A stretch of 64,000 bases of DNA from Mucilaginibacter lappiensis (GTDB lineage Bacteria; Bacteroidota; Bacteroidia; Sphingobacteriales; Sphingobacteriaceae): NCBI RefSeq assembly GCF_900155965.1, contig NZ_FTMG01000017.1, forward strand, positions 62,001 to 126,000. The letters are read 5' to 3'. The notes under the pieces were generated by a model. That model had not been told where the DNA came from and searched no databases. It saw nothing but the letters and a program-made list of their open reading frames with translations. Below are positions 40,186 to 50,060 of the stretch, one piece after another. Each line of letters begins with the position of its first letter. Within the stretch, counting starts at the first letter, position 1. Both the position numbers and the translations under genes were made by a program.

Positions 40186-42735
40186 ATGTTTGATACCCGC
40201 AGAGACTTTTTAAAGAAAGCAGCATTACTTACCGGTGCGGCTGGCATGGCCAGTATTTTGCCCGAATCAATTCAAAAAGCGATGGCCATTAATCCGGCCC
40301 CCGGCAGTACCTACCTGGATGCCGAACATATCGTAATCCTGATGCAGGAAAACCGTTCTTTTGATCATACCTATGGCACCCTCAAAGGCGTGCGCGGCTA
40401 TAATGATCCGCGGGCTATTGACTTGCCAAATAAAAACAAAGTATGGCTGCAATCCAACAAAGCGGGTGAAACTTATGCACCTTTCCGTCTGGATATTAAA
40501 GGCACCAAGGCCACCTGGATGTCATCATTACCACATTCCTGGGCCAACCAGGTAAATGCCCGTAACGATGGCAAGTATGATGAGTGGCTTAATGTAAAAC
40601 AAAACGGCATTAAAGAATACAGGCATATGCCACTTACCATGGGTTATTATAACCGGGAGGATTTGCCTTTTTACTATGCCCTGGCCGATGCCTTTACCGT
40701 GTGCGATCAGAATTTTTGCTCGGCATTAACCGGCACTAATCCCAACAGGTTATATTTCTGGAGCGGTACCATCCGCGCAGAGCAGCATGAAGACTCGCTG
40801 GCACACGTATGGAACGATGATATGGATTATGGTACCCTCAACTGGGCCACTTTCCCCGAACGTTTAGAAGATCACGGCATTTCCTGGAAACATTACCAGA
40901 ACGAGGTAGCTATTGATAGTGGTTTTGAAGGCGAAGAAGATTCATGGTTATCAAACTTTCAGGATAACCCCCTGGAATTTTTTGGTCAGTACAACATCAA
41001 GTTGCACGATAACCACATTACTTATCTGCAAAAAAGATTCACCCTGTTGCCTGATGAAATAACCGCGCTTGAGAAACAAATAGCCGCTTTACCAGCCGGC
41101 GACGCGCACATTGATCACCTGCAAAAGCAACTGAAACAGAAAAAACGCGATCTGGATAGTATCAAAAAAGATATGGCCAGTCTTGATCCGGGTAAATTTG
41201 CCAAACTATCACAACGCGAAAAAAACCTGCACCAGAAAGGTTTTACCACCAATACCAATGATCCGCATTACCGCGAGCTGGTAAACCTGAAATATAATGA
41301 TAACGGCACCGAACGCGAATTGCAGGTACCCAAAGGGGATGTATTGCACCAGTTTAGAGATGATGTAAAAACAGGGCAATTACCAACCGTTTCCTGGATA
41401 TCGGCTCCCGAAAACTTCTCCGATCACCCCAGCGCAGCCTGGTTTGGGGCCTGGTATGTATCCGAAGTAATGGACATATTGACCCAGAATCCTGAGGTTT
41501 GGAAAAAAACCATTTTCATATTAGCTTACGATGAAAACGATGGCTATTTTGACCACGTACCGCCATTTGTAGTACCTCATTCAAAAAAAACAGGTACCGG
41601 CCTAACTTCAAAAGGTATTGATACCAGTGTTGATTTTGTAACCCTTGCACAGGAAAAAGCCCGCAATAATTTCCCCCAGATGTTTGACCGGGAATGCTCC
41701 ATAGGCTTGGGATACCGCGTGCCCTTAGTTATCGCTTCGCCATGGTCAAGAGGTGGATGGGTAAACTCCGAAGTATTTGACCACACCTCCACCCTACAAT
41801 TCCTGGAGAACTTTTTAAGTAAAAAAACAGGTAAAAAAGTAGCCGAACCCAACATCAGCAGCTGGCGTCGTACCATCTGTGGTGATTTGACCAGCGTTTT
41901 CAGGCCATATAATGGTGAAAAAATAGCCAACCCAGAGTTTGTGGCTAAAGATGCTTTTTTAGAGAGCATACACCAGGCAAAATTCAAAAAACTACCCACC
42001 TACAAACTGCTTACAGCTGATGAGATTGCGCAGATCAACAAAGATCCGCACTCATCGCCATATATGCCACAGCAGGAAAAAGGCATTAAACCGTCATGTG
42101 CCCTGCCTTACCAGCTATATGCCGATGGCAAACTAAGTGCCGATAAAAAATCGTTCGAATTAAAATTCACTGCGGATAACAAAGTATTTGGTGATAAAGC
42201 AACCGGAGCTCCGTTTAATGTTTACGCACCAGGCAAATACGTTAGTTTTAATGATCCACAGCAGATGGAACCGTTGCGTACCTGGGCATACGCGCTTACA
42301 GCTGGCGACAGTTTGACTGATAACTGGCCCGTGCATGAATTTGAGAACGATGAATACCACCTGCGTGTTTACGGCCCTAACGGATTTTTCCGTGAATATA
42401 AAGGCAATGCCGCCGATCCGCACCTGGACATTACCTGCGATTACGAACATACGGGTAATAAGCTTACCGGTAACGTGGCCTTAAAACTGGCCAACACCGA
42501 TGGCAAAGCCCATACCATTGAAATAATCGACCACGCTTACAAAACCAATAACCTTAAAAAGGTATTAACAGCCAAAAGACAAAACACATTGGTGCTTAAC
42601 CTCGCCAAAAGCCATGGCTGGTATGATTTCAGCGTCAAAGTAAGCGGCAGCCAATCCTTTGAAAAACGCTACGCCGGTCGTGTAGAAACCGGACAACATA
42701 GCTTCAGCGATCCTTTGATGGGGAAAGTAGTTTAG
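40186..42735 (+). CDS. plcN: phosphocholine-specific phospholipase C, Tat-exported
   Basis: 849 residues. The N terminus DTRRDFLKKAALLTGAAGMA is a twin-arginine signal. The phosphoesterase domain starts HIVILMQENRSFDHTYGTLK (Glu55, Asn56, Asp60, His61), continues with NFCSALTGTNPNRLYFWSGT, and holds AYDENDGYFDHVPPFVVP and the DHTSTLQFLENF His. Two C-terminal DUF756-type beta domains follow (about 640-845). A helical, charged insertion lies near 285-345. Such enzymes split phosphatidylcholine and sphingomyelin to diacylglycerol or ceramide and phosphocholine. The position next to phosphonate genes suggests scavenging of lipid head groups (inference). The gene name follows the non-haemolytic family loosely. 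Confidence 0.9.
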   Translation: MFDTRRDFLKKAALLTGAAGMASILPESIQKAMAINPAPGSTYLDAEHIVILMQENRSFDHTYGTLKGVRGYNDPRAIDLPNKNKVWLQSNKAGETYAPFRLDIKGTKATWMSSLPHSWANQVNARNDGKYDEWLNVKQNGIKEYRHMPLTMGYYNREDLPFYYALADAFTVCDQNFCSALTGTNPNRLYFWSGTIRAEQHEDSLAHVWNDDMDYGTLNWATFPERLEDHGISWKHYQNEVAIDSGFEGEEDSWLSNFQDNPLEFFGQYNIKLHDNHITYLQKRFTLLPDEITALEKQIAALPAGDAHIDHLQKQLKQKKRDLDSIKKDMASLDPGKFAKLSQREKNLHQKGFTTNTNDPHYRELVNLKYNDNGTERELQVPKGDVLHQFRDDVKTGQLPTVSWISAPENFSDHPSAAWFGAWYVSEVMDILTQNPEVWKKTIFILAYDENDGYFDHVPPFVVPHSKKTGTGLTSKGIDTSVDFVTLAQEKARNNFPQMFDRECSIGLGYRVPLVIASPWSRGGWVNSEVFDHTSTLQFLENFLSKKTGKKVAEPNISSWRRTICGDLTSVFRPYNGEKIANPEFVAKDAFLESIHQAKFKKLPTYKLLTADEIAQINKDPHSSPYMPQQEKGIKPSCALPYQLYADGKLSADKKSFELKFTADNKVFGDKATGAPFNVYAPGKYVSFNDPQQMEPLRTWAYALTAGDSLTDNWPVHEFENDEYHLRVYGPNGFFREYKGNAADPHLDITCDYEHTGNKLTGNVALKLANTDGKAHTIEIIDHAYKTNNLKKVLTAKRQNTLVLNLAKSHGWYDFSVKVSGSQSFEKRYAGRVETGQHSFSDPLMGKVV

Positions 42736-42751
42736 GCTAATCTTCAATAAT

Positions 42752-42791
42752 AACAAAAAATGCCGGGCATTAATGCCTGGCATTTTTTGTT
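42752..42791. terminator. strong bidirectional terminator
   Basis: AACAAAAAATGCCGGGCAT pairs with ATGCCTGGCATTTTTTGTT with A and T tracts on either side, between the convergent ends at 42735 and 42849. Confidence 0.85.
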
Positions 42792-42848
42792 GCCTATAAA
42801 ATCAAACCCCAAACTCTTTTTATAGCCGATTTGCACATAGCAACTGGT

Positions 42849-43871
42849 CTATCGTCTTTTTAATTGTACTAATTGATGTTGGATCAAATATTGCATCGCT
42901 TCTTTTACCGCAACGCTCGAATCTTTAGGATCAAATCCTAACTCCTGTCTCGATTTCGTTAAATCAAAGTCTTGCTGTAAGCCAGAAAACATCGCGATAT
43001 CTTTAGTACTTAGTAAAGGTGCCCTGCCTGTTATTTTACTCCCTAATTCCATTAACCACGCAATAAAAAATAAAACGGGCTTTGGCACAGCAGCAGGCAA
43101 TTTGATTTTCAATTCAGGAAAAAGCTCCTGTGCTATTTTTGTAGTATCTTTAATAGAAGTGCATTTCTCATTAGCCAGGATATACCTTTCTCCGTTTACG
43201 CCTTTAGTTGCTGCTAAGTAACAACCTTCGGCAACATCTTTTACATCAATCCAATTAACCGCGATATTAGTCTCTACCGGGATCTCTTTTTGTAAGATCA
43301 GTTTTAAAATATTATACGATACATTTAATGGTGCAAAAGCTTCCCCGCCTATCATAGCAGATGGCAACACAGCCACCAATTGCACATGATGCTCTTTTGC
43401 AAGTTTAAATACCAGTTGTTCTCCGTCGTTTTTGGAGTTATAATATACATCCTTACGAACTGGGTTATAACCATCATTTTCCCTCACCGGGATAGTACCG
43501 TAATTTAATGCCGCTATTGAACTTACGTATACAATCTTTTTCACTCCAGCCTGCGCTGCGGCTTCAATAATATTCCGGGCACCTTGCATGTTTACATCAT
43601 AGATCTCCTTTTGCGGATCTTTTGCCCAGAGTTTAAACGAGGCACCTACCGCATAAAAGGTTTCTACATCCTGGAATGCTTTTACTAACGACTCCTTATC
43701 GGTAATATCCGATTGGACTACCTCACAATCTAAACCCGCCATGAAGTCTTTATTGCCAATATTTCTTACAGCAGCGCGTACCGGGATATTTTTGCTTAAC
43801 AAAAGCTTTACTAAGTTGTAGCCAAGGTGCCCATTGGCACCATTAACTAAGGCTAAATTACGATTGGCCAT
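42849..43871 (-). CDS. NAD-dependent epimerase/dehydratase, dihydroflavonol-reductase-like
   Basis: 340 residues from the ATG at 43869-43871 (MANRNLALVNGANGHLGYNL); a start 11 codons earlier would put a non-family leader on the Rossmann strand. The extended SDR motif is NGANGHLG, with the active site YVSSIAALNYG and YYNSKNDGE (Tyr-x3-Lys). The C-terminal GSKITGRAPLLSTKDIAMFS is typical of the dihydroflavonol-4-reductase-like set. The substrate is unknown. A Crp/Fnr regulator gene lies upstream on the same strand, 70 bases away. Confidence 0.87.
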   Translation of the reverse strand: MANRNLALVNGANGHLGYNLVKLLLSKNIPVRAAVRNIGNKDFMAGLDCEVVQSDITDKESLVKAFQDVETFYAVGASFKLWAKDPQKEIYDVNMQGARNIIEAAAQAGVKKIVYVSSIAALNYGTIPVRENDGYNPVRKDVYYNSKNDGEQLVFKLAKEHHVQLVAVLPSAMIGGEAFAPLNVSYNILKLILQKEIPVETNIAVNWIDVKDVAEGCYLAATKGVNGERYILANEKCTSIKDTTKIAQELFPELKIKLPAAVPKPVLFFIAWLMELGSKITGRAPLLSTKDIAMFSGLQQDFDLTKSRQELGFDPKDSSVAVKEAMQYLIQHQLVQLKRR

Positions 43872-43941
43872 TTTCTTACTGTTTTTTAATAATGAATGGT
43901 ACAAATCTGCCTGTTGTTAATTCTAATCCACTTAACAAATG

Positions 43942-44517
43942 TTAGGAATTCATCTGCTTACGTATCCTGCTTAAACTTTCCGGCTTCATACCTAAAAAGG
44001 ATGCGATGTATTGAACCGGTACATGATGAATAATACCCGGATAGTTTTCGATCAATTTTTCATAACGTTCCCCAGCCGTTAGTGTTGCCAGTTCTTTTGA
44101 ACGGGCCTCATTATACGCGATGGACTGTTGGAATACAATGATGCTAAAATCTTTAAAAGCGGCACTTTGAATGGTTAGGTTATCTAAATTACTTTTGGTT
44201 ATCCTTAACAATTCACAATCAGTTATACACTGCACATTTTCATTTGCCTTGGTTTGGTTAATAAAATTGACATATGATGTTAAAAATCCAGGCGGACAAT
44301 TAATATGGGTAGTCACCTCATCGCCATTTTTGTTATGGTGAAACAAGCGCATAAATCCGTTGACTACAAAATATAAATATTGAGGTACTGCACCTTCTTT
44401 TTCAATAATACTATTTTTCGGAAACTGTACAGGTTCAAAAAGCATCCCGCACAAATCAACGTCATTATCGGTTAATTGTACTTTTTGAGATATAATATTC
44501 AGCAAGCCGCTATGCAT
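43942..44517 (-). CDS. Crp/Fnr-type transcription regulator
   Basis: 191 residues. The cyclic-nucleotide-binding fold (about 20-125) has FPKNSIIEKEGAVPQYLYFV and VVNGFMRLFHHNKNGDEVTT. The C-terminal helix-turn-helix is VQYIASFLGMKPESLSRIRK. Most Bacteroidota members of this branch have no known ligand and often control the adjacent gene, here probably the epimerase (inference). Confidence 0.88.
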   Translation of the reverse strand: MHSGLLNIISQKVQLTDNDVDLCGMLFEPVQFPKNSIIEKEGAVPQYLYFVVNGFMRLFHHNKNGDEVTTHINCPPGFLTSYVNFINQTKANENVQCITDCELLRITKSNLDNLTIQSAAFKDFSIIVFQQSIAYNEARSKELATLTAGERYEKLIENYPGIIHHVPVQYIASFLGMKPESLSRIRKQMNS

Positions 44518-44541
44518 ACGGCCAAGTTATTAATAAATAAT

Positions 44542-44573
44542 AAAAGCCTCCTGATTTTCATCTGAAGGCTTTT
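44542..44573 (-). terminator. terminator of the alkaline-phosphatase-like gene
   Basis: AAAAGCCT (44542-44549) pairs with AGGCTTTT (44566-44573), A/T tracts at the stem base. It lies 134 bases beyond the stop at 44707. The intervening bases hold TCTTGATTC words similar to one arm of the word-array repeats. Confidence 0.65.
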
Positions 44574-44706
44574 GAATAATCTTTCCAGTGTCGCCCACAT
44601 GAATGGGTCAAAATGTGGCCCCCGACGAAGTTGTTCGTTCGTTCCTTACAGATGAAACATGATTTTCGGTCTTGATTCCTGATTCTTAGCTCTTGAATCG
44701 CTTCCC

Positions 44707-45957
44707 TTATTTCTTATCCTCCAAAACCACCCACCTATTCACGGTATTAAATTGCCCTTCAATACAAACCTTATAAAATTTAGACGACAGATTTTTAACA
44801 TCCAGCAGCGCATGTTCCTTGGTTACAAGCACCTCGGCTAATAGTTTATAATCATCGGGCTGACCTTCTTTGTAATTATTGGCGGCCGCCACCCATATCT
44901 TTACTTTGCCTTGCGGATTTAATGCTTTCCAGCTTACATCCAACGAACCTTGTACAAAATTAGCCTGCGGCTCTGCAACAGAAACCGGACCAATCAGCGA
45001 TGTACCATCAACCTCGCGCAATTGCGCTTCAGGTACTTTTACATCCAAAAACGTATTGATGGACGGGGTAATATCGATAATTCCTGGGGTATAATATTTA
45101 GCATAATTATTTAATGGTTTATAGTTGGTCACCATCCAGGTAGAGCGCTGACGGGTGCTTTGCCCGCCGTGGTCTTTGCCGTTTAGCTCGCTGCGACCAT
45201 GATCGGTGGTGATAAATATCAACCAATCTTCTTTAAAGTTTTTCTGGCGATATTGGATAGCCTGCCAGATACGACCAACCTGTGCATCCATTTTTTCAAT
45301 GGCATCATAATACTGAGGACTATCGCCGTACCGGTGACCCATATCATCGGTATACTCCAGGTACACCCATGACAAGTCGGGCGCTTTATCCTTAATACAG
45401 GCCGCTGCCGAGGTTACTACCTGCTCATCTATCAGGTGCATATAATTACTCAGCTTATCATGCGGAAATTTCGCGGTATCCAATTCATAACCATCATAGG
45501 CATAATCCGGGTGAATGTTGCCCGCGGCAGGTAGATTATCACCGATTAGTTTGGTACGGTTATCCGTCCAGCTCGAGAAAACGGCTGTCTTTTTGTTTGG
45601 ATAAGCATTCTTAAACATCCGGAAAACATTCCAGTAGTTATAATTGGGAGCTTTAATGTCGTTGCCCCAAACATTGTGCTTATTTACCCAGGTAGCGGTA
45701 AGCAAGCTGTTATAACCATTGGCCGATATAGTTGGTGTTTGCGAATACCCCCCTTTTTCGCCGCCAACATGGGCGCGCAGGTAGGTACCTTGTTGGGCTA
45801 TCAGTTTCAGATTGGGTGTATTCAATTTTTCGATCACATCGGCAGGGATACCATCAGCAATTATAAAAACGGCTTTTTTGGTACGTATTTGAGCGTTTAC
45901 ATTTAAAGTTGCCAGTAAAAACAGGCCTGTTACAGTTAATTTTATAGAATTTCGCAT
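44707..45957 (-). CDS. secreted alkaline-phosphatase-like type I phosphodiesterase
   Basis: 416 residues with signal peptide (LLATLNVNAQ). The alkaline phosphatase fold shows KKAVFIIADGIPADVIEKL (metal Asp35), the nucleophile region TPTISANGYNSLLTATW, YLEYTDDMGHRYGDSPQYYD and IFITTDHGRSELNGKDHGGQ with metal-binding Asp and His residues. A C-terminal beta domain (about 330-416) follows. The family cleaves phosphomonoesters, nucleotide pyrophosphates or phosphodiesters in the periplasm. It is transcribed alone, but its function fits the phosphoester theme of the region to its left. Confidence 0.87.
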   Translation of the reverse strand: MRNSIKLTVTGLFLLATLNVNAQIRTKKAVFIIADGIPADVIEKLNTPNLKLIAQQGTYLRAHVGGEKGGYSQTPTISANGYNSLLTATWVNKHNVWGNDIKAPNYNYWNVFRMFKNAYPNKKTAVFSSWTDNRTKLIGDNLPAAGNIHPDYAYDGYELDTAKFPHDKLSNYMHLIDEQVVTSAAACIKDKAPDLSWVYLEYTDDMGHRYGDSPQYYDAIEKMDAQVGRIWQAIQYRQKNFKEDWLIFITTDHGRSELNGKDHGGQSTRQRSTWMVTNYKPLNNYAKYYTPGIIDITPSINTFLDVKVPEAQLREVDGTSLIGPVSVAEPQANFVQGSLDVSWKALNPQGKVKIWVAAANNYKEGQPDDYKLLAEVLVTKEHALLDVKNLSSKFYKVCIEGQFNTVNRWVVLEDKK

Positions 45958-46032
45958 CGTTTATATTTGGATGGTACAAGGTACTAAACTACCTTGTTTT
46001 AAAAACCACGACGTTAATAAATTGTTATGATT

Positions 46033-46105
46033 TACCTCATCCCGCCCTCTCCAAAGGAGAGAGTGTTAAAACCTGTTAAAGTAAAGGCCTCTCCTTTGTA
46101 GAGGC
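46033..46105. repeat. CCTCATCCC / CTCTCC palindromic repeat
   Basis: Contains CTCTCCAAAGGAGAG (46048-46062) and GCCTCTCCTTTGTAGAGGC (46087-46105), of the well-known Bacteroidota repeat wording CCTC-N-CCTCTCCAAAGGAGAG. A related copy in inverse orientation is at 51734-51765. Confidence 0.65.
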
Positions 46106-46127
46106 TTCCAAAATCTGCTTATATTTA
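46095..46127 (+). promoter_or_regulatory. candidate promoter for the GT39 gene
   Basis: TTTG (46095-46098), 21 bases, TATATTTA (46120-46127). The TTTG lies inside the palindromic repeat. One base off the TAnnTTTG consensus. Confidence 0.5.
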
Positions 46128-46152
46128 CAGCCGTCTTACCCCGCTTGTTCAT

Positions 46153-47811
46153 ATGCATCAACCCAGGACTACTCATCAAACCAAATGGCTATACCTCTTT
46201 ATCGGTATGGCGGTGATCATCAATTTTACTGGTTTGTTTACTACCATTATGGGCCCCGATGCTAATTTGTATGCTAACATAGCCAAAACTATGGTACAGC
46301 GTAACAACTATGCCGACCTGTTTGCCTGGGGAACCGATTGGCTCGATAAGCCGCATTTTCCGTTTTGGGTAGCCGCCGTATTCTTTAAATGTTTTGGCTT
46401 TACCACCTGGGCCTATAAACTGCCGGGCATCCTGTTTATGATGATGGGTGTGGTGTATACCTATTATTTTGCCAAAGATCTGTACAATAAGCAAACCGCC
46501 CTGTGGGCTGTACTGATATTACTAACCGCTCAACATATCATCCTTTCCAATACAGATGTACGCGCCGAACCTTATTTAACCGGACTTATCATTGCCGCGG
46601 TTTATCATTTTTATAAAGCGTATACCCGAAATAGTTTTAGTCAGCTGGTACTGGCCTGCCTGTTTACCGCCTGCGCGGTGATGACCAAGGGTATGTTCGC
46701 CTTGATCACTATCGGGGGCGCTATAGTTGGGCATTTGATCATCACCCGGCAGTGGAAACAACTTTTTCATTGGCGCTGGCTGCTGGCTATAGTATTGGTG
46801 TTGCTGTTTATCACTCCCGAAGTATGGTGCCTGTACAAACAATTTGATCTCCACCCAGAAAAGGTAGTATTCGGACATACCGGTGTATCAGGCATCAAAT
46901 TCTTTTTCTGGGATAGCCAGTTCGGGCGCTTTTTTAATACGGGCCCCATCAAAGGTCATGGCGATCCTACCTTTTTTATACATACCACGCTTTGGGCTTT
47001 TTTGCCCTGGTCGCTGTTATTGTTCGCGGCTATATTTCAGTTTATTAAAAAGGGAATCAAAAATGTGCAGGCACAAGAATGGTATTGCATCTGTGGATCG
47101 CTCATCACTTTCCTGCTGTTCTCCGCATCCAAATTTCAGCTGCCACATTATTTAAATATCGTATTCCCTTTTTTCGCCATCATCACGGCGCAATATCTCA
47201 AGGGGCTTAGCACCGAAAAAGGCATCAAAGCGATACGCATCACCCAAACTATTGTTATGGTGTTGATGCTGCTGATTACAGTTACGCTCTGGTATTTTTA
47301 TCGCCCCGAAACCTTCGGCTGGCTTACCGGATCAATCATTTTCGTATTCCTGCTGATGCTGATATTTTTACCTGGACGGATTTCCACGGGCATGCAAAAA
47401 ATCATTTTCAGCACGATGCTGGCTTCGTTTATCGTTAACCTGTTTCTTAACCTGTGCTTTTACCCATCGCTGTTGCATTACCAATCGGGCAGTGAGGCTG
47501 CCTTGTGGATCAACCAGAACAATCCGCAAAAACTGCCGGTTTATATTAATGACGGCCAGTTTCATGACGATTTCAGCTTTAACCTGCATGCGCCCTTCAC
47601 TGAAGTTTCCGACTCTTCTCCAATAAAAAGCAAAGGCTTGCTGTATGCCAATACCGGGGTACTGCATAACCTGGGAACCAAAGGCTGGAAATTCACCGTT
47701 ATCAAAACCTTTAAACATTATTCCGTAACTCGCCTTAAACCTACATTCCTGAACCGAAACACGCGCGAAACAGAATTATCGGAAGCACAGGTGGTGTTGT
47801 TAAACCCATAG
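46153..47811 (+). CDS. glycosyltransferase family 39 (ArnT-like) membrane protein
   Basis: 552 residues with about 11-12 membrane helices. The first periplasmic loop has the catalytic-type acidic residues (GPDANLYANIAKTMVQRNNY, then DWLDKPHFPFWVAAVF), the ArnT/PMT pattern of GPDE plus KPPL-like DKPHF. The C-terminal 90 residues are soluble. Family members move a sugar from a polyprenyl phosphate carrier to lipid A or proteins. No companion sugar-transfer genes are near, so the acceptor is unknown. Confidence 0.88.
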   Translation: MHQPRTTHQTKWLYLFIGMAVIINFTGLFTTIMGPDANLYANIAKTMVQRNNYADLFAWGTDWLDKPHFPFWVAAVFFKCFGFTTWAYKLPGILFMMMGVVYTYYFAKDLYNKQTALWAVLILLTAQHIILSNTDVRAEPYLTGLIIAAVYHFYKAYTRNSFSQLVLACLFTACAVMTKGMFALITIGGAIVGHLIITRQWKQLFHWRWLLAIVLVLLFITPEVWCLYKQFDLHPEKVVFGHTGVSGIKFFFWDSQFGRFFNTGPIKGHGDPTFFIHTTLWAFLPWSLLLFAAIFQFIKKGIKNVQAQEWYCICGSLITFLLFSASKFQLPHYLNIVFPFFAIITAQYLKGLSTEKGIKAIRITQTIVMVLMLLITVTLWYFYRPETFGWLTGSIIFVFLLMLIFLPGRISTGMQKIIFSTMLASFIVNLFLNLCFYPSLLHYQSGSEAALWINQNNPQKLPVYINDGQFHDDFSFNLHAPFTEVSDSSPIKSKGLLYANTGVLHNLGTKGWKFTVIKTFKHYSVTRLKPTFLNRNTRETELSEAQVVLLNP

Positions 47812-47887
47812 GATATTGTTACATCAGGTAGGTTATCCGCTACTAATAATTACCTAAATTTACTTAGCTGTACCAATACAATAAACT

Positions 47888-48784
47888 ATGCAACGTCGTC
47901 AGTTTTTAATTAATACCGCGCTTACCGCCGGTTCCGTAGCATTACTGGTTAACAAAAGCTTTGCATCCATGCTGGCCGACCCTACCTACCAGTTTAAACC
48001 TCTACGCAACAATGTAGGTATGTTTGCCGAGCAGGGCGGCACCATTGCCTGGTTGGTAAATAAAGAAGGAATTGTGGTGGTTGATGCCGAATTTCCGGAC
48101 CCGGCCACACACCTGATAGCCGAGCTCAAAAAACAATCGGACCTGCCTTTTCAATGGCTCATCAATACCCATCACCATGGCGACCATACCAGCGGCAATA
48201 TCTCCTTTAAAGGTATCGCCAAAAATGTAGCAGCACATGCCAATTCGCTTACCAATCAAAAAGCGGTGGCTGTTCAAAAACAAACCGAAGACAAGCAACT
48301 ATACCCGGATACCACCTATACCGATAAATGGAAAATTAAAGTAGGCGACGAGCACATCACCGCGCACTATTTTGGCGCCGGCCATACCAATGGCGACAGT
48401 TTTATACACTTTGAAAATGCCAACATTGTACATACCGGCGACCTGGTGTTTAATCGCCGTTACCCTTTTGTTGACCGCAGCGCAGGCGCATCCTGCAAAA
48501 GTTGGATCACCGTGTTGGAAAAAGCACAAAAGCAATTTGATAAAAATACGCTGTTTGTTTTCGGTCATGCCTTCGATCCGCAAAAGGTAACCGGAAATAT
48601 GGACGATGTAAAAGCTATGCACCACTTTATGGAAAGCCTGGTAACTTATGTAGACAGCAGCATCAAGGCCGGAAAAAGCAAAGAAGATATCCTCGCTATC
48701 AAAACCATTCCCGGCGTAACCGAATGGCAGGGCGATGGTATAGAGCGCGGGCTTACCGCCGCTTATGAAGAGCTTAGTGCTTAA
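47888..48784 (+). CDS. MBL-fold metallo-hydrolase
   Basis: 298 residues. The N terminus QRRQFLINTALTAGSVALL resembles a Tat signal. Zinc ligands form the HxHxDH motif in INTHHHGDHTSGN (His95, His97, Asp99, His100). Further ligands lie in FGAGHTNGDSFIHF, VHTGDLVFNRRYPFVD and FVFGHAFDP. The layout resembles beta-lactamase-fold thioesterases and subclass B3-like periplasmic hydrolases. Nothing shows beta-lactam cleavage, so a generic hydrolase is the safe call. It is a single gene. Confidence 0.87.
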   Translation: MQRRQFLINTALTAGSVALLVNKSFASMLADPTYQFKPLRNNVGMFAEQGGTIAWLVNKEGIVVVDAEFPDPATHLIAELKKQSDLPFQWLINTHHHGDHTSGNISFKGIAKNVAAHANSLTNQKAVAVQKQTEDKQLYPDTTYTDKWKIKVGDEHITAHYFGAGHTNGDSFIHFENANIVHTGDLVFNRRYPFVDRSAGASCKSWITVLEKAQKQFDKNTLFVFGHAFDPQKVTGNMDDVKAMHHFMESLVTYVDSSIKAGKSKEDILAIKTIPGVTEWQGDGIERGLTAAYEELSA

Positions 48785-48875
48785 AACCGATACTTTATTG
48801 CGGCGCTAAATACTTAAGCTATTACATTAAATATCAATCATTTAATGTATATTCAAATAACTTAAGCTTTTATCA

Positions 48876-50060
48876 ATGTCATCACAATCAGTAAATAAAC
48901 AGCGCATACAGTCAATTGATGTGCTACGCGGCATCATCATGCTCATTATGGCCATTGATCATGTGCGCGATTTTTTTCACCTGAGCAGTGTGAGCCCTAC
49001 TGATATGGCCAACACTACACCGGCTTTGTTTTTCACCCGGTGGATAACACATTTTTGCGCACCTACGTTTGTTTTCCTAAGCGGCATATCGGCTAACCTG
49101 GCAGGCTCCAGGCGCAGCCCGGGCGAGTTCTCTGCCTTTCTGATCGAGCGGGGTCTCTGGCTTATTTTTGTAGAAGTTGTGCTCATTACCCTGGCTATAT
49201 CGGCCAATCCGTTTTACAATTTCATTATTTTACAGGTAATATGGGCCATAGGTATCAGCATGATCATCTTAGGGTTGTTTAACCGCCTCCCGGTAAAAGT
49301 AATAGGTTTGATTGGTTTACTGCTGTTTTTTGGTCATAACCTGTTTGATTTGCCTGGCCTGTCTAATCCGGCAACAGACAGTGCTGCTACTAAGGTATTA
49401 TTTACGGCAAGAGCTGCCATCATACCGTTGGGTGATTCACATTTTATATTTTGCCTCTACGCCATACTCCCCTGGACCAGCGTTATGCTATTGGGCTATG
49501 CTTTTGGCGCGCTTTACCGTTCGGGTTATGATGCCATACTGCGACGCAGGCAGCTACGCTATGCCGGCCTGATTACGTTAGGTATCTTTGTTATTCTGCG
49601 GGCTTTCAATATTTATGGCGATCCCTCGCCATGGGCGGTACAACGAAATACGTTGTTTACGATAATGTCATTTCTGAATACCACCAAATATCCTTGCTCC
49701 CTATTATACCTCTGTATGACGCTGGGCGTGGCGATGCTATTGCTATCGTACTTTGAGAAAATACAAAACAAGCTTACCGGTATATTTAATGTTTATGGCA
49801 AAGTCCCTTTCTTTTATTACGTACCCCATTTTTATATTATCCGGATATTGAGCATCATTTTCCTTTTGGCCTGGGGATATACCAGTAAAGATTTGATTAC
49901 ACCCAAATCCCCCATCTGGTTTCGTCCACCAACCTTTGGTTATAGCCTGCCGGTAGTTTACCTGATATGGCTGGCAGTGATCGCCTCGCTGTATTTTCCT
50001 TGCCGCTGGTTTGGTAAATACAAACAAACGCATAAGCAATGGTGGTTAAACTATTTGTAA
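48876..50060 (+). CDS. DUF1624-type membrane acyltransferase
   Basis: 394 residues with about 10 membrane helices. The start RIQSIDVLRGIIMLIMAIDH and VRDFF is the signature of the heparan-alpha-glucosaminide N-acetyltransferase/DUF1624 group (DxxRG and DH residues). CAPTFVFLSGISANLAGSRR follows. These proteins move an acyl group across or at the inner membrane onto a sugar or lipid. Substrate unknown. The 3' end is followed by a word-array repeat and a convergent gene. Confidence 0.87.
   Translation: MSSQSVNKQRIQSIDVLRGIIMLIMAIDHVRDFFHLSSVSPTDMANTTPALFFTRWITHFCAPTFVFLSGISANLAGSRRSPGEFSAFLIERGLWLIFVEVVLITLAISANPFYNFIILQVIWAIGISMIILGLFNRLPVKVIGLIGLLLFFGHNLFDLPGLSNPATDSAATKVLFTARAAIIPLGDSHFIFCLYAILPWTSVMLLGYAFGALYRSGYDAILRRRQLRYAGLITLGIFVILRAFNIYGDPSPWAVQRNTLFTIMSFLNTTKYPCSLLYLCMTLGVAMLLLSYFEKIQNKLTGIFNVYGKVPFFYYVPHFYIIRILSIIFLLAWGYTSKDLITPKSPIWFRPPTFGYSLPVVYLIWLAVIASLYFPCRWFGKYKQTHKQWWLNYL

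Noticed and set aside
47888..48784. Metallo-beta-lactamase resistance gene
   Set aside because: Only the general MBL fold motifs are present; nothing in the sequence shows beta-lactam specificity.
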